DNA of 64,000 nucleotides from Pseudomonas parasichuanensis (GTDB lineage: Bacteria; Pseudomonadota; Gammaproteobacteria; Pseudomonadales; Pseudomonadaceae): assembly GCF_021601385.1 (NCBI RefSeq), contig NZ_BQHO01000023.1:39258-103257 (forward strand), given 5' to 3'. Position 1 is the first letter of the stretch. Every line of letters starts with the position of its first letter. A program made the position numbers and the translations under genes. Of the stretch, positions 15,488-24,319 are shown piece after piece. A model generated the notes under the pieces. The model was not told the origin of the DNA and searched no databases. It was given only the letters and a program-made list of their open reading frames with translations.

Positions 15488-16153
15488 ATGCGAATATTGT
15501 TGGTCGAGGACGACAGCATGATCGCGCAGGCGCTGCATTCGGCACTGGAAGCGGCAGGTTACGCCGTTGATTGGGTCGACAACGGCTTGACTGCCGAATC
15601 GGCCTTGCGCACGCAAACTTATGATCAGGTCCTGCTCGATCTTGGGCTGCCGGGGCAGGATGGCCTGCAACTGTTGCAGCACCTGCGCGCCGCGGACAAC
15701 CCGGTGCCGCTGCTGATCATCACCGCCCGCCCCGGGCTGGATGACCGCTTGCGCGGGCTGGACGGCGGTGCCGACGATTTTTTGCAAAAACCCTTCGAGA
15801 TGGCCGAATTGTTGGCCAGGATGCGCGCGGTCATGCGCCGTAAAGGCGGGCGCGCCGCCCCGGAGCTGGGCAATGGCACCGTCAGCCTGGACCCCGCCTC
15901 AAAATGTGCGCGGGTGCTCGATCAGCCAGCCGTGCAACTGTCCAACCGCGAATTCACCTTGCTGCAGGCATTGCTGGTCAGGCCTGGGGCGATCCTCTCC
16001 CGTGCCGAGCTGGAAGACCGCCTTTACGGCTGGGGCAACGAGGTCGAGAGCAACGCCGTGGAGTTTCTGATCCACGCCCTGCGGCGCAAGTTGGGCAAGG
16101 ATGTGATCCGCAATGTCAGGGGGTTGGGATGGATGGTCTCAAAAGGCGCCTGA
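15488..16153 (+). CDS. OmpR-family response regulator
   Basis: 221 residues: receiver domain with ED at 7-9, D51 in VLLDLGLP and K in LQKPFEMAEL, and a winged-helix domain ending VEFLIHALRRKLG and VRGLGWMVS. Eighty bp separate it from the small exported protein, so it may have its own promoter or be cotranscribed. It overlaps the kinase gene by 25 bp. Of the QseB/PmrA/TctD type. Confidence 0.93.
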   Translation: MRILLVEDDSMIAQALHSALEAAGYAVDWVDNGLTAESALRTQTYDQVLLDLGLPGQDGLQLLQHLRAADNPVPLLIITARPGLDDRLRGLDGGADDFLQKPFEMAELLARMRAVMRRKGGRAAPELGNGTVSLDPASKCARVLDQPAVQLSNREFTLLQALLVRPGAILSRAELEDRLYGWGNEVESNAVEFLIHALRRKLGKDVIRNVRGLGWMVSKGA

Positions 16154-17472
16154 GCCATTCGCTGCAACTGCGCCTGTCGCTGGCGCTGTCGGTGGCGATC
16201 CTGCTGGTGGCGACCCTGACTGGCATTTTCAGCTACGTCTCGGCCTACGATGAAGCGTTGGAGTTCCAGGACAACAGCCTGCGCCAGGTGGCGGCGTTGT
16301 ATCTGCGCCAGGGCATGGGGTTCCACTATGCTGGCAGCCAGCCAGCTGTGGTGGAGGATGACGAGGAAACCCGTATCGTCATTCAGTACCTGGCTGACGG
16401 TAACAGCGCCAGCCACGGCGATGACAGCCGGCTGCCGTTGCCCATACCCGTCACGGTGGCCGATGGCCTGTCGACCGTGGCGGTGGGGGACGAGCCCTTT
16501 CGTGTGCTGGTAGGCAAGGATGGCGCCGGTGCCCGTTTCGTCGTGGCCCAGGAAATCGGCAGCCGCAACCGTGATGCGCGGGAAAGCGCCTGGCGCGCGT
16601 TGCTGCCGTTCGCCATTCTGTTCCCGGTCCTGTTGCTGGTGGTTGCCGACCTGATCCGTAAATTGTTCAGGCCTGTTGCGACCCTGGCGGCGATGCTCGA
16701 CAGCAGGGAAGACCAGGACCTGCGCCCGATCGATGACCAGGCGTTGGCCAGTGAGATTCGCCCGTTCGTGCAGGCGATCAACCGTCTGCTCGAGCGTGTC
16801 GCACGCACGCTGGAAGGGCAGCAGCGCTTCGTCGCCGATGCCGCCCACGAACTTCGCACGCCGCTGACGGCCCTGTCGCTGCAGGCCGAGGGGCTCGAGG
16901 CCGAGCCCATGTCCGTACGTGCCAAGGCCCAGCTGATGCAACTGCGTCGGGGGATTGGCAGGAGCCGTAAGCTTGTCGAGCAGTTATTGGCGTTGGCGGG
17001 CGCCCAGCTTGGTGCGCAACCTGCCGGCAGTGTGTCGCTGCACGGGGTATGCCGATTGGTATTGGAGGACCTGATGCCGCTGGCAGAGCTCAAGCACCTG
17101 GATATCGGCATAGAAGGCGAGGATGTTCACCTGGCTATCCGCGAAGTCGAACTGCGCGCGGTGATCAAGAACCTTGTGGAAAATGCCATTCGCCATGCGC
17201 CGCCAGGAGGGCATGTCGATGTGCAGATGGTGAGGACCCAAGGCGGTGTTGAGCTTTGTGTACGCGACGATGGCCCCGGCATATCCCCGCAGGAGTGGGA
17301 GCGGGTGTTCGATCCGTTCTATCGCGGTCAGGGCAATCAGGAGGACGGCTCCGGGTTGGGCTTGTCCATCGTGCGGACCATCGTTCAGCGCACAGGCGGG
17401 TCCATCGATGTAGGTTTCGTAGATGTCATCCTGCGCCGTGGCTGGCAGGTACGTTTGCGCTGGCCTGTGTGA
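16129..17472 (+). CDS. Sensor histidine kinase
   Basis: 447 residues from the ATG at 16129, inside the end of the regulator gene; longer in-frame readings upstream are regulator sequence in another frame. Transmembrane helices at about 13-35 and 158-176, a periplasmic domain of about 120 residues, then HisKA with H240 in FVADAAHELRTPL and an ATPase domain (IKNLVENAIRHAPPG, DDGPGI, GSGLGLSIV). The likely stimulus is periplasmic. The genomic link to an eptA gene 660 bp downstream suggests an envelope or cationic-peptide regulon, as for PmrAB; this is inferred. Confidence 0.92.
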   Translation: MDGLKRRLSHSLQLRLSLALSVAILLVATLTGIFSYVSAYDEALEFQDNSLRQVAALYLRQGMGFHYAGSQPAVVEDDEETRIVIQYLADGNSASHGDDSRLPLPIPVTVADGLSTVAVGDEPFRVLVGKDGAGARFVVAQEIGSRNRDARESAWRALLPFAILFPVLLLVVADLIRKLFRPVATLAAMLDSREDQDLRPIDDQALASEIRPFVQAINRLLERVARTLEGQQRFVADAAHELRTPLTALSLQAEGLEAEPMSVRAKAQLMQLRRGIGRSRKLVEQLLALAGAQLGAQPAGSVSLHGVCRLVLEDLMPLAELKHLDIGIEGEDVHLAIREVELRAVIKNLVENAIRHAPPGGHVDVQMVRTQGGVELCVRDDGPGISPQEWERVFDPFYRGQGNQEDGSGLGLSIVRTIVQRTGGSIDVGFVDVILRRGWQVRLRWPV

Positions 17473-17770
17473 GAAATGTCTGCGCGTTGCTGGCGGATGG
17501 CCACTGACCCGCTAGAGTATCGATAGCACTTTCTCAAACCTGGACAAGGACTGTCTGCCCATGCTCGCTACTTTCAGCTTTTTACAACCCCCCCCCCCGT
17601 GCCAACCGTTCTCGCGGTGCAATGACCGCTTGCGCTGTATTGCTCATTGCCCCCACCGACCTGCTTGGCAAACGAGCCCGGCATAAATATTCCCACTAGA
17701 TTTTTTTAACAAGTTTTTCATCTTGGGAACTTTATAACGATGGCCGTGCGCCCCTAGGGGTATTTGTGTC
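17473..17770. other. Intergenic region with C11 tract and palindrome
   Basis: A run of eleven C residues at 17588-17598 sits inside a short frame that starts at the ATG at 17561 with AAGGA upstream. With eleven C the frame stops after 21 codons; with ten it would run to 17699. A -10-like TATAAC (17733-17738) and the perfect palindrome CCCCTAGGGG (17751-17760) lie just before the next gene. No RNA gene was recognised. Confidence 0.5.
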
Positions 17771-18094
17771 GTGCCTGATTCTATGTTCGGTTACCGCCTT
17801 TTGTTTCTGATGCTGTTCATGGCGTCGATCATGACCTGGGTCTTTCTGTGGCTGGTGGGTTATATCCGCCACCATCCGCTGACACGTGCACACCCTGGTA
17901 ATCCAGGCATGGTTGCGGCAACCGGTCTGGCTCTGGTGCTGGGCTGCGCGGTGCTGGACTTTATGCGGCTTGCCGAACGCAACACCTTGTTGTTCGCATT
18001 ATCCAGCATCGGCCTGGTCATTCCGTGGGGCACGGTGCTGATCAATAAATGCCATGCACTTATTTGTAGGCAAAAACTTACAACACATCATTAA
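17771..18094 (+). CDS. Small membrane protein upstream of eptA
   Basis: 107 residues if started at the GTG, or 103 from the ATG at 17783 (MFGYRLLFLMLF). Three hydrophobic stretches are visible (about residues 8-30, 47-63 and 73-92), separated by a basic HH/R loop. There is no clear ribosome site. It lies 36 bp before the phosphoethanolamine transferase in the same direction and may be cotranscribed. No family recognised. Confidence 0.55.
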   Translation: MPDSMFGYRLLFLMLFMASIMTWVFLWLVGYIRHHPLTRAHPGNPGMVAATGLALVLGCAVLDFMRLAERNTLLFALSSIGLVIPWGTVLINKCHALICRQKLTTHH

Positions 18095-18130
18095 ATCGAC
18101 AGTGCCAAGCTGTTTTGGAGTAGTGGGTTC

Positions 18131-19828
18131 ATGAACAAGGAAAGTGTACTTTCCCAGGTTTTGTCGCGGCTAAAAAAGGGTGTAAACCCATTGTTTGCCA
18201 TTGCCTTGGTCGCACTCTGGATGACCGTGGTGGTCAACGCGGTGTTCTGGTCCACCGTGTGGCGGGCGATCGATGGCTTCGACAACGGTAATCCGCTGTT
18301 TCTGATCAGCCTGCCGCTGTTCGTGTTCGCCTGGCATTTCATCATTCTGTGGGCGCTGTGCTGGGGGCGGCTGTTGCGCCCGGTGCTGGCGGTGCTGATC
18401 GTTGTCGCCTCGGCGGCCAGCTACTTCATCGCCCGTTACGGCATTGTCATCGACGCCTCGATGCTGATGAACATGCTGCAGACGGACACCGCCGAGGCCA
18501 TGGACCTGCTCAGCCCCGGCCTGGTGTTCTGGCTGCTGGCGACCGGTGTCTTGCCGGTGCTGGTGCTCTGGCGTCTGCCGCTGGCCCGGCCGCGCTGGCG
18601 CAAGCAGGCCCTCTGGCGCCTGGGCAGCCTGGCGATGGTGCTGGCCATGGTCGGGGTGATCCTGGCAACCCAGTACCAGTCGTATGCCTCGCTGCTGCGC
18701 AACAACCGTGAAGTGCGCCTGATCCTGGTGCCCTCGAATGTGCTGGGCGCGGTGCACAGCTACGCCAAGCACGCCCTGGACGAGCCCGAAGCCTTCGTTC
18801 AGGTGGGCCTTGATGCACATCAGCGTGCCGACGCCGGCGTGGGCGGGCGCAACAAGCTGCTGGTCGTGGTGGTGGGCGAAACCGCCAGGGCCATGAACTT
18901 CTCGCTCAATGGCTATGAGCGGGACACCAACCCTGAACTGGCCCGTCGCGACGTGCTGAGTTTCACCGATGTCAGCTCCTGCGGCACCGCCACGGCAGTT
19001 TCCGTGCCCTGCATGTTCCAGGACCTGGGGCGCAAGGACTGGAAGAACTCGTACGCAAACCACCGCGAAGGGCTGCTGGACGTGCTGCAGCGTGCAGGCG
19101 TTTCCGTGTTGTGGCGCGACAACAACTCCGGCTGCAAAGGGGCCTGTGATCGCGTGCCGAACGAGGACCTGTCCCATGCCGGCATCGCCCAGGCATGCAA
19201 CACCAGCGAGTGCTTCGATGAAGTGCTGCTGTCGGGCCTGCAGGCCTACCTCGATGAGCGCACCGGCAATACCGTGGTCGTGCTGCACATGAAGGGCAGC
19301 CATGGCCCGGCCTACTACAAGCGTTACCCGGCGGCCTTCGAACGCTTCACGCCGGTGTGCCGCGACAACCAGCTCGACCAGTGCGACGACCAGGCGATCC
19401 GCAACGCCTACGACAACACCTTGCTCTACACCGACCATGTGCTGGGCCAGGTGATCGATGTGCTCAAGCGCAACGCCAACCGCTTCGACAGCGCGATGCT
19501 GTACGTGTCCGACCACGGCGAATCGCTGGGGGAGAAGGGCGTTTACCTGCATGGCCTGCCGTACGCCATGGCGCCCAAGGAGCAGACGCATGTGCCGATG
19601 GTGCTGTGGATGTCGCAGCAACTGGCCGCCAGGCGGGGTGTGTCCATGGGCTGCATGGCGCAGCGCAGCGGGGCTGAATTGTCCCATGACAACCTGTTCC
19701 ACTCGGTGCTGGGGCTGATGGATGTGCAAACGTCGATCTACCAGCAGTCGCTGGACATGTTCCAGCCGTGCCAGCCCGGGCAGCTTGCCGGGGAGCTGCC
19801 AGCGCTGGGTTCGGTAGCTGAACACTAG
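18131..19828 (+). CDS. eptA: Lipid A phosphoethanolamine transferase, EptA family
   Basis: 565 residues: five N-terminal transmembrane helices (within about 20-180), then a periplasmic alkaline-phosphatase-fold domain. The zinc/catalytic signature is complete: E250 in VVGETARA, nucleophile T286 in SSCGTATAVSVPCMF, and the SDHGESLGE and HGLPYAMAP motifs near the C-terminus, with the conserved cysteines (for example SGCKGACDRVPNED). The family, which includes MCR-1, adds phosphoethanolamine to lipid A phosphates and lowers binding of polymyxin. The upstream two-component system is a candidate regulator. Confidence 0.92.
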   Translation: MNKESVLSQVLSRLKKGVNPLFAIALVALWMTVVVNAVFWSTVWRAIDGFDNGNPLFLISLPLFVFAWHFIILWALCWGRLLRPVLAVLIVVASAASYFIARYGIVIDASMLMNMLQTDTAEAMDLLSPGLVFWLLATGVLPVLVLWRLPLARPRWRKQALWRLGSLAMVLAMVGVILATQYQSYASLLRNNREVRLILVPSNVLGAVHSYAKHALDEPEAFVQVGLDAHQRADAGVGGRNKLLVVVVGETARAMNFSLNGYERDTNPELARRDVLSFTDVSSCGTATAVSVPCMFQDLGRKDWKNSYANHREGLLDVLQRAGVSVLWRDNNSGCKGACDRVPNEDLSHAGIAQACNTSECFDEVLLSGLQAYLDERTGNTVVVLHMKGSHGPAYYKRYPAAFERFTPVCRDNQLDQCDDQAIRNAYDNTLLYTDHVLGQVIDVLKRNANRFDSAMLYVSDHGESLGEKGVYLHGLPYAMAPKEQTHVPMVLWMSQQLAARRGVSMGCMAQRSGAELSHDNLFHSVLGLMDVQTSIYQQSLDMFQPCQPGQLAGELPALGSVAEH

Positions 19829-19906
19829 GGCGGTTTGCGAACGGGCGGCAAGGTCATGAAAGCCTTGTCGTCACTGTTCTGAGGGGGGCGCTAAGTGTTA
19901 CCCAGT

Positions 19907-19953
19907 ATATGTAACTAAACATATGTAACTTAATTTGTGACATATAAAGTTAC
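19907..19953. promoter_or_regulatory. Repeated operator-like array before the TonB receptor
   Basis: ATATGTAACT occurs at 19907-19916 and again at 19921-19930. The first copy forms ATATGT-N6-ACATAT (19907-19924), and GTAACTT at 19925-19931 is mirrored by AAGTTAC at 19947-19953. This dense set of direct and inverted repeats in AT-rich DNA about 85-130 bp before the receptor start looks like binding sites for a dimeric regulator. No known consensus was matched. Confidence 0.45.
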
Positions 19954-20037
19954 TTGGCGTAAATTTTGTAAATGAACTTTGTTCAATAATGCATCGCAAA
20001 TAGGATTGCGCATCATTTCTCAGGTGATGGCAATCAA

Positions 20038-22224
20038 ATGGCAAGCACTCCAACAACAACCCGCCGCGCGGAATCTCCACATCTTTACACGGCGCTCGGT
20101 CTGGCCCTGGCATCCTGCTCGACCGCGAGCCTGGCGCAAACCGCCGAGGCCGGCAAAACCAAGCCGGACTCGATCCTTGAACTGGATGCGACCGATGTAA
20201 AAGGTGTGCATCAGGCCGAGACGTTCAAAGTGGATGAAATGTCGTCGCCGAAGTTCACCGCACCGCTGCGCGAAGTGCCCAAGTCGATCACCATCATCAA
20301 CGAAGCCCTGATCAAGGAGCGCGGCGCCACCTCGCTCACCGACGTGTTGCGCACCACCCCCGGCATTACCCTGGGCGCAGGCGAGGGCGGTACGCCACTG
20401 GGCGACCGGCCGTTCATCCGCGGCTTCGAAGCCAGTACCGATATCCAGATCGACGGTCTGCGCGACCTTGGCCGCATGTCCCACGAGGCGTTCAACGTCG
20501 AGTCGGTCGAGATCGTCAAGGGGCCGGGCTCGGCCTACAACGGCAGGGGCTCCACCGGGGGCTCGATCAACCTGGTGAGCAAGGCCGCCAAGGCCGAGGA
20601 TTTCATCGCCGGCAGCGTCACGATGGGTACCGACCAGCTGTGGCGCAATACCCTGGACATCAACCAGTACCTGCCTGAGCAGGACCTGGCGTTTCGCCTG
20701 AACGCCATGAAGCACGAAGCCGATACTCCCGGCCGCGATGACGTCGAGGTCAAGCGCTGGGGCATCGCCCCGACCATCACCTGGGGCCTGCAGGGCCCGA
20801 CGCGGGTCACGGCCAGCTACTACCACCAGGAAACCGACGACATTCCCGACCAGGGCCACCCGATTTCGTTGATCACCAACAAGCCTGTGAACGTCGACCG
20901 GGACAACTTCTACGGGCTGGTTGACCGTGACTTCCGCAAGACCTCCGCCGACCTGGCCACCCTGCTGATCGAACACGAGTTCACCCCAGAGCTGACCGTG
21001 CGCAACACCCTGCGCGGTGGGCGCAGCATGCAGAACTACGTGATGAGCCGCCCGGTGTTCGCCAACGTCGCGCAGGAGCAGGACGGCCTGGTAGGCCGGG
21101 GTTTCCGCCCGCGCAACGTAGTCAACACCTCGGTGCTCAACCAGACCGACCTGTTCGGCAGCTTCCATACCGGCGGCATCAAGCACAGCTATTCCGCCGG
21201 CCTGGAAGTCAGCCGCGAGACCATTACCGACAAGGACAAGCACGCTGGCAACAACGGCCGACCGGGTGACCTGTACAACCCCAATCCGCACGATGGCGGC
21301 TGGACCTTGCTGCCAGGGACGGGGCTTGTGACCAGCAAGTACCAGACCGAGGTCAAGTCGCTGCACGCCTTCGATACCCTGGCGCTGCATGAGCAGTGGG
21401 ACCTGAACCTGGGGCTGCGTTATGACGACTACGACGTCAAGAACCGGGTAGAGGGCGGCGCCTCGTCTTCGAGCGAGCTGTGGAACTACCAGGTGGGCGT
21501 GGTGTTCAAGCCGATGCCCAACGGCAGCATCTACCTGTCCTACGGCACCTCGTCCAACCCCTCGGGCGAGAACACCCAGTCCGGCGGCGCCGACGGTGCC
21601 GGGGCCGGCAACCTCAATGGCAACAAGGCCAACCTCGACCCGGAAAAGTCGCGCAGCATCGAGCTGGGGACCAAGTGGGACGTGTTCAACGAACAGCTGT
21701 CGCTGACCGCTGCGGTGTTCCGTACCGAGAAGACCAACGCCCGGGTGACCGACCCGATCACCGGGCTGGTGGCCCTGGACGGCGACCAGCGCGTGACCGG
21801 CATCGAGTTCGGCGTGACCGGCCGCATCACCGACGCCTGGGCGGTCTGGGGCGGCTACACCTACCTGGATGCCGAAGTGGTCAAGTCGGGCGGCGATGGC
21901 AGCAACGACGGTAACCGCTCCAAGTTCATCGCGCCGAACAGCTTCAGCCTGTGGTCGTCCTATGACCTGGATGATCGATGGACCGTGGGCGCGGGGGCCA
22001 ACTACATGGACCAGCGCTACATGAACGATGCCAACACCGTCAGCATCGATGACTACTGGCGCTACGACGCGATGCTGGCCTACAAGCTCAACAAGAACCT
22101 GGACCTGCAGTTGAACGTACTCAACCTGACCGACGAGACCATCTACGATGCCTCGCACGTCGGCCTGTTCGCCACGGTCGCACCTGGGCGCTCGGCGGAG
22201 CTGACCGCCAACTTCAGGTTCTGA
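20038..22224 (+). CDS. TonB-dependent siderophore receptor, Fiu/PiuA-like
   Basis: 728 residues: signal peptide to about residue 33 (SLAQ), a plug domain (VPKSITIINEALIKERG, FIRGFEASTDIQIDGLRD, VEIVKGPGSAYNGRGSTGG) and a beta-barrel ending ELTANFRF with the C-terminal phenylalanine required for outer-membrane insertion. There is no N-terminal STN signalling domain. The barrel (YYHQETDDIPDQGHPI, GVVFKPMPNGSIYLSYGTS) resembles catecholate receptors Fiu/PiuA, which also admit catechol-linked antibiotics. It is followed by a terminator and then by an ECF sigma gene. A clear Fur box was not found upstream. Confidence 0.87.
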   Translation: MASTPTTTRRAESPHLYTALGLALASCSTASLAQTAEAGKTKPDSILELDATDVKGVHQAETFKVDEMSSPKFTAPLREVPKSITIINEALIKERGATSLTDVLRTTPGITLGAGEGGTPLGDRPFIRGFEASTDIQIDGLRDLGRMSHEAFNVESVEIVKGPGSAYNGRGSTGGSINLVSKAAKAEDFIAGSVTMGTDQLWRNTLDINQYLPEQDLAFRLNAMKHEADTPGRDDVEVKRWGIAPTITWGLQGPTRVTASYYHQETDDIPDQGHPISLITNKPVNVDRDNFYGLVDRDFRKTSADLATLLIEHEFTPELTVRNTLRGGRSMQNYVMSRPVFANVAQEQDGLVGRGFRPRNVVNTSVLNQTDLFGSFHTGGIKHSYSAGLEVSRETITDKDKHAGNNGRPGDLYNPNPHDGGWTLLPGTGLVTSKYQTEVKSLHAFDTLALHEQWDLNLGLRYDDYDVKNRVEGGASSSSELWNYQVGVVFKPMPNGSIYLSYGTSSNPSGENTQSGGADGAGAGNLNGNKANLDPEKSRSIELGTKWDVFNEQLSLTAAVFRTEKTNARVTDPITGLVALDGDQRVTGIEFGVTGRITDAWAVWGGYTYLDAEVVKSGGDGSNDGNRSKFIAPNSFSLWSSYDLDDRWTVGAGANYMDQRYMNDANTVSIDDYWRYDAMLAYKLNKNLDLQLNVLNLTDETIYDASHVGLFATVAPGRSAELTANFRF

Positions 22225-22254
22225 CCTCGGCTGCATTGGCAGCAATACCCTCAA

Positions 22255-22290
22255 GGCGCCCGGTTGTAGACCATCGGGCGCCTCTGTTTT
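22255..22290 (+). terminator. Rho-independent terminator after the receptor gene
   Basis: GGCGCCCG (22255-22262) pairs with CGGGCGCC (22275-22282) and is followed by TCTGTTTT. It lies 30 bp beyond the stop. Confidence 0.8.
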
Positions 22291-22327
22291 CGGGCCTTGC
22301 ATTGTGGTCTGGGTGTCACTTAGCATT

Positions 22328-22346
22328 GCTAACAATTCTCAGTTAC
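22328..22346. promoter_or_regulatory. Possible Fur box before the ECF sigma gene
   Basis: GCTAACAATTCTCAGTTAC matches 11 of 19 positions of the Fur consensus GATAATGATAATCATTATC, and lies 18 bp upstream of the FecI-like start. FecI-type genes are usually Fur-controlled, so the position supports it although the match is only moderate. Confidence 0.45.
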
Positions 22347-22363
22347 ATAAAAAGAATCGCCCA

Positions 22364-22876
22364 ATGCGCGAAGCCCAGCCCGCACAAAACCATCACCTGG
22401 CTACTGTCGAAGCGCTGTACATCGACCATCACGGATGGTTGTACAACCGCTTGCGGCGGCGCCTGGGCAACGCGATGGATGCAGCGGACCTGGCGCAGGA
22501 CACCTTCGCGCGCATCCTGGCGTCCAAGGTCACGGTGTTCAACGAGCCCCGCGCGTACTTGAATTGCGTCGCCGGTGGCATCCTCGCCAACTGGTGCAAG
22601 CGCAAGTCACTGGAGCGGGCGTACTTGGCCGCGCTGGAGCAGCTGCCAGCCCCCGAGGCGCCGTCGCCGGAAACGCGCTTGGTGATCCTGGAAACCCTGC
22701 ATGAAATCGATGCGATGCTCGACACCTTGCCGGCACTGGTCAGGCGGGCGTTCCTGCTGTCGCAGCTGGCCGGGATGAAGTACGAGGACATCGCCGGGCA
22801 GCTCGGCGTCTCGCTGATTACCGTCAAGCGCTACATGAAGCAGGCATTTCTCCAGTGCCTGAAGTTGGTTGACTGA
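22364..22876 (+). CDS. ECF sigma factor, FecI-like
   Basis: 170 residues from the ATG MREAQPAQNHH; an upstream extension to 22304 is unlikely. Sigma region 2 is seen in VEALYIDHHGWLYNRLRRRL and AADLAQDTFARILAS, region 4 in RAFLLSQLAGMKYEDIAGQL and VSLITVKRYMKQAF. Iron-starvation sigma factor of the FecI class, followed directly (no gap) by its FecR-type regulator and then by a FecA-like receptor with a signalling domain. Confidence 0.92.
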   Translation: MREAQPAQNHHLATVEALYIDHHGWLYNRLRRRLGNAMDAADLAQDTFARILASKVTVFNEPRAYLNCVAGGILANWCKRKSLERAYLAALEQLPAPEAPSPETRLVILETLHEIDAMLDTLPALVRRAFLLSQLAGMKYEDIAGQLGVSLITVKRYMKQAFLQCLKLVD

Positions 22877-23854
22877 ATGAGCGCCGAACATCCCCGCGTC
22901 GAGCCTGACCCCGAAGCACTGGCGGAGGCTGCCGAGTGGCTGATGTGCCTGAGCGACAGCGAAGTCACGCCAGGGCAGAAGGCTGAATGGGTGGCCTGGC
23001 GCAGCAGCAGTGCCGAACGTGAGCAGGCCTGGGCGCGTGCCGAATTGCTGATGGGTAAGCTGGGTGGCCTGCCGCCGGCACTGTCGATGTCGGCGCTGGA
23101 TCGCCCAAGCGATCCGGGCCGGCGCCAGGCAATTACCCGCCTCGCAGTCTTGCTGGCCCTGGCTCCTGCCAGCTGGGCCGGTTGGCGTATGTACGAGCAG
23201 GCGGGATGGGCGGCGGACTATCGCTCGGCGGTTGGCCAGCGTCGCGATGTCACACTCGCCGACGGCACTCAGCTGATCCTCAATACCGACTCCGCCGTTG
23301 ATGTGCGTTTTGATGGCAACGAGCGTTTCATCCGCCTGTACCGCGGGGAGATGCTGGTGCAGACCGCGCCGGATATCGTCGTCCCGCCGCGGCCACTGCG
23401 GGTAGGGACCGGGGAAGGGATGATGCAGGCGTTGGGCACACGGTTCACCGTGCGTGAACGGGCAGGGCGCACCTATCTTGCGGTGCTTGAAGGGGCTGTG
23501 CGGGTGCAGCCGGCCAGCGCCGGGCAGGGGCTGGCCCGGGTCGTGACGGCTGGCGAGCAGGCCGATTTCGATGGCCAGGCAGTGGGCCCGAGCCAGGTGC
23601 TGGACAGCGCCGGCACGCTCTGGACCCAAGGCATGCTGTTGGCCGACAACATGCGCCTGGACGAGCTGGCGGGTGAGTTGGCGCGCTACCAGCGCGGGTT
23701 CATCCGCTGTGACCGGCAGATCGGCGGCTTGCGGGTGTCGGGTGCGTTTCCGATCAGTGACAGGGGCCGCACATTGGGCATGCTGCAGGCGACTTATGGG
23801 CTGGAGGTCGAAGAGCGCATGGGCGGGTATTGGACGTTGATTTCTGCGCGGTAG
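22877..23854 (+). CDS. FecR-type transmembrane sigma regulator
   Basis: 325 residues. The N-terminal anti-sigma domain has AAEWLMCLSDSEVTPGQKA and WARAELLMGKL (DUF4880-like), then one transmembrane segment at about 85-105 (ITRLAVLLALAPASWAG), then the periplasmic FecR domain (DVTLADGTQLILNTDSAVDV, VGTGEGMMQALGTRFTVRE) and a C-terminal LEVEERMGGYWTL. It receives the signal from the STN domain of the cognate receptor at the inner membrane. The ATG directly follows the sigma stop codon. Confidence 0.93.
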   Translation: MSAEHPRVEPDPEALAEAAEWLMCLSDSEVTPGQKAEWVAWRSSSAEREQAWARAELLMGKLGGLPPALSMSALDRPSDPGRRQAITRLAVLLALAPASWAGWRMYEQAGWAADYRSAVGQRRDVTLADGTQLILNTDSAVDVRFDGNERFIRLYRGEMLVQTAPDIVVPPRPLRVGTGEGMMQALGTRFTVRERAGRTYLAVLEGAVRVQPASAGQGLARVVTAGEQADFDGQAVGPSQVLDSAGTLWTQGMLLADNMRLDELAGELARYQRGFIRCDRQIGGLRVSGAFPISDRGRTLGMLQATYGLEVEERMGGYWTLISAR

Positions 23855-23903
23855 GGCGGTGGGGCTGCAAGGTGTTCGACGTTGGATGTTCTGCGCCTAT
23901 GAG

Positions 23904-24152
23904 ATCGAGCGCCGCCCGCGCGGCGCATCGCTGGCAAGCCAGCTCCCACATTTGTTTCGGGCCAGTTACTCCTGGCCTATCTCCACTGTCCGCCTTGTTG
24001 GCATGACGCGGTATTGAAGTGGGCACCCCTGGCGCCCCACCTGACTTAAGACATGCACCAAGGCGGGCAGCGGTACCCTCACAGGCATGATTGGCCCGAA
24101 ACAGATGTGGGAGCTGGCTTGCCAGCGATGCGCCGCGCGGGCGGCGCTCGAT
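23904..24152. repeat. 61-bp inverted REP pair with 127-bp centre
   Basis: Sequences 23904-23964 and 24092-24152 are near-identical inverted copies (one mismatch seen). They contain GCATCGCTGGCAAGCCAGCT and a GC-rich extension GCGCCGCCCGCGCGGC, a longer unit than the other REP pairs in this window. The 127-bp centre has no recognisable gene. The pair sits inside the fecR-fecA-like gap, and a transcript through it could fold into a long hairpin that separates sigma/regulator and receptor expression. Confidence 0.85.
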
Positions 24153-24319
24153 TTCATGAGCGCTGCAAACCTTCAGTCCTGCCCATGGCCCTCAAATACA
24201 AAAGGGATGTGTTTCAAACCGCCCCAGGAAAATCTTTAAACCCAAGCTGATACTTTTCCCCATCTCGATTGGCAACAGGAGTGAACCCCTCCTTATCCGG
24301 TCACAAGGACCCTCCTGTC

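Noticed and set aside
18170-19825. 551-codon open frame on the - strand
   Set aside because: Antisense shadow of eptA, whose catalytic motifs are intact on the + strand.
19990-20037. Fur box before the Fiu/PiuA-like receptor
   Set aside because: The best alignment matched only about 9 of 19 positions, close to chance in this AT-rich region.
20020-22335. 771-codon open frame on the - strand
   Set aside because: Antisense shadow of the Fiu/PiuA-like receptor gene.
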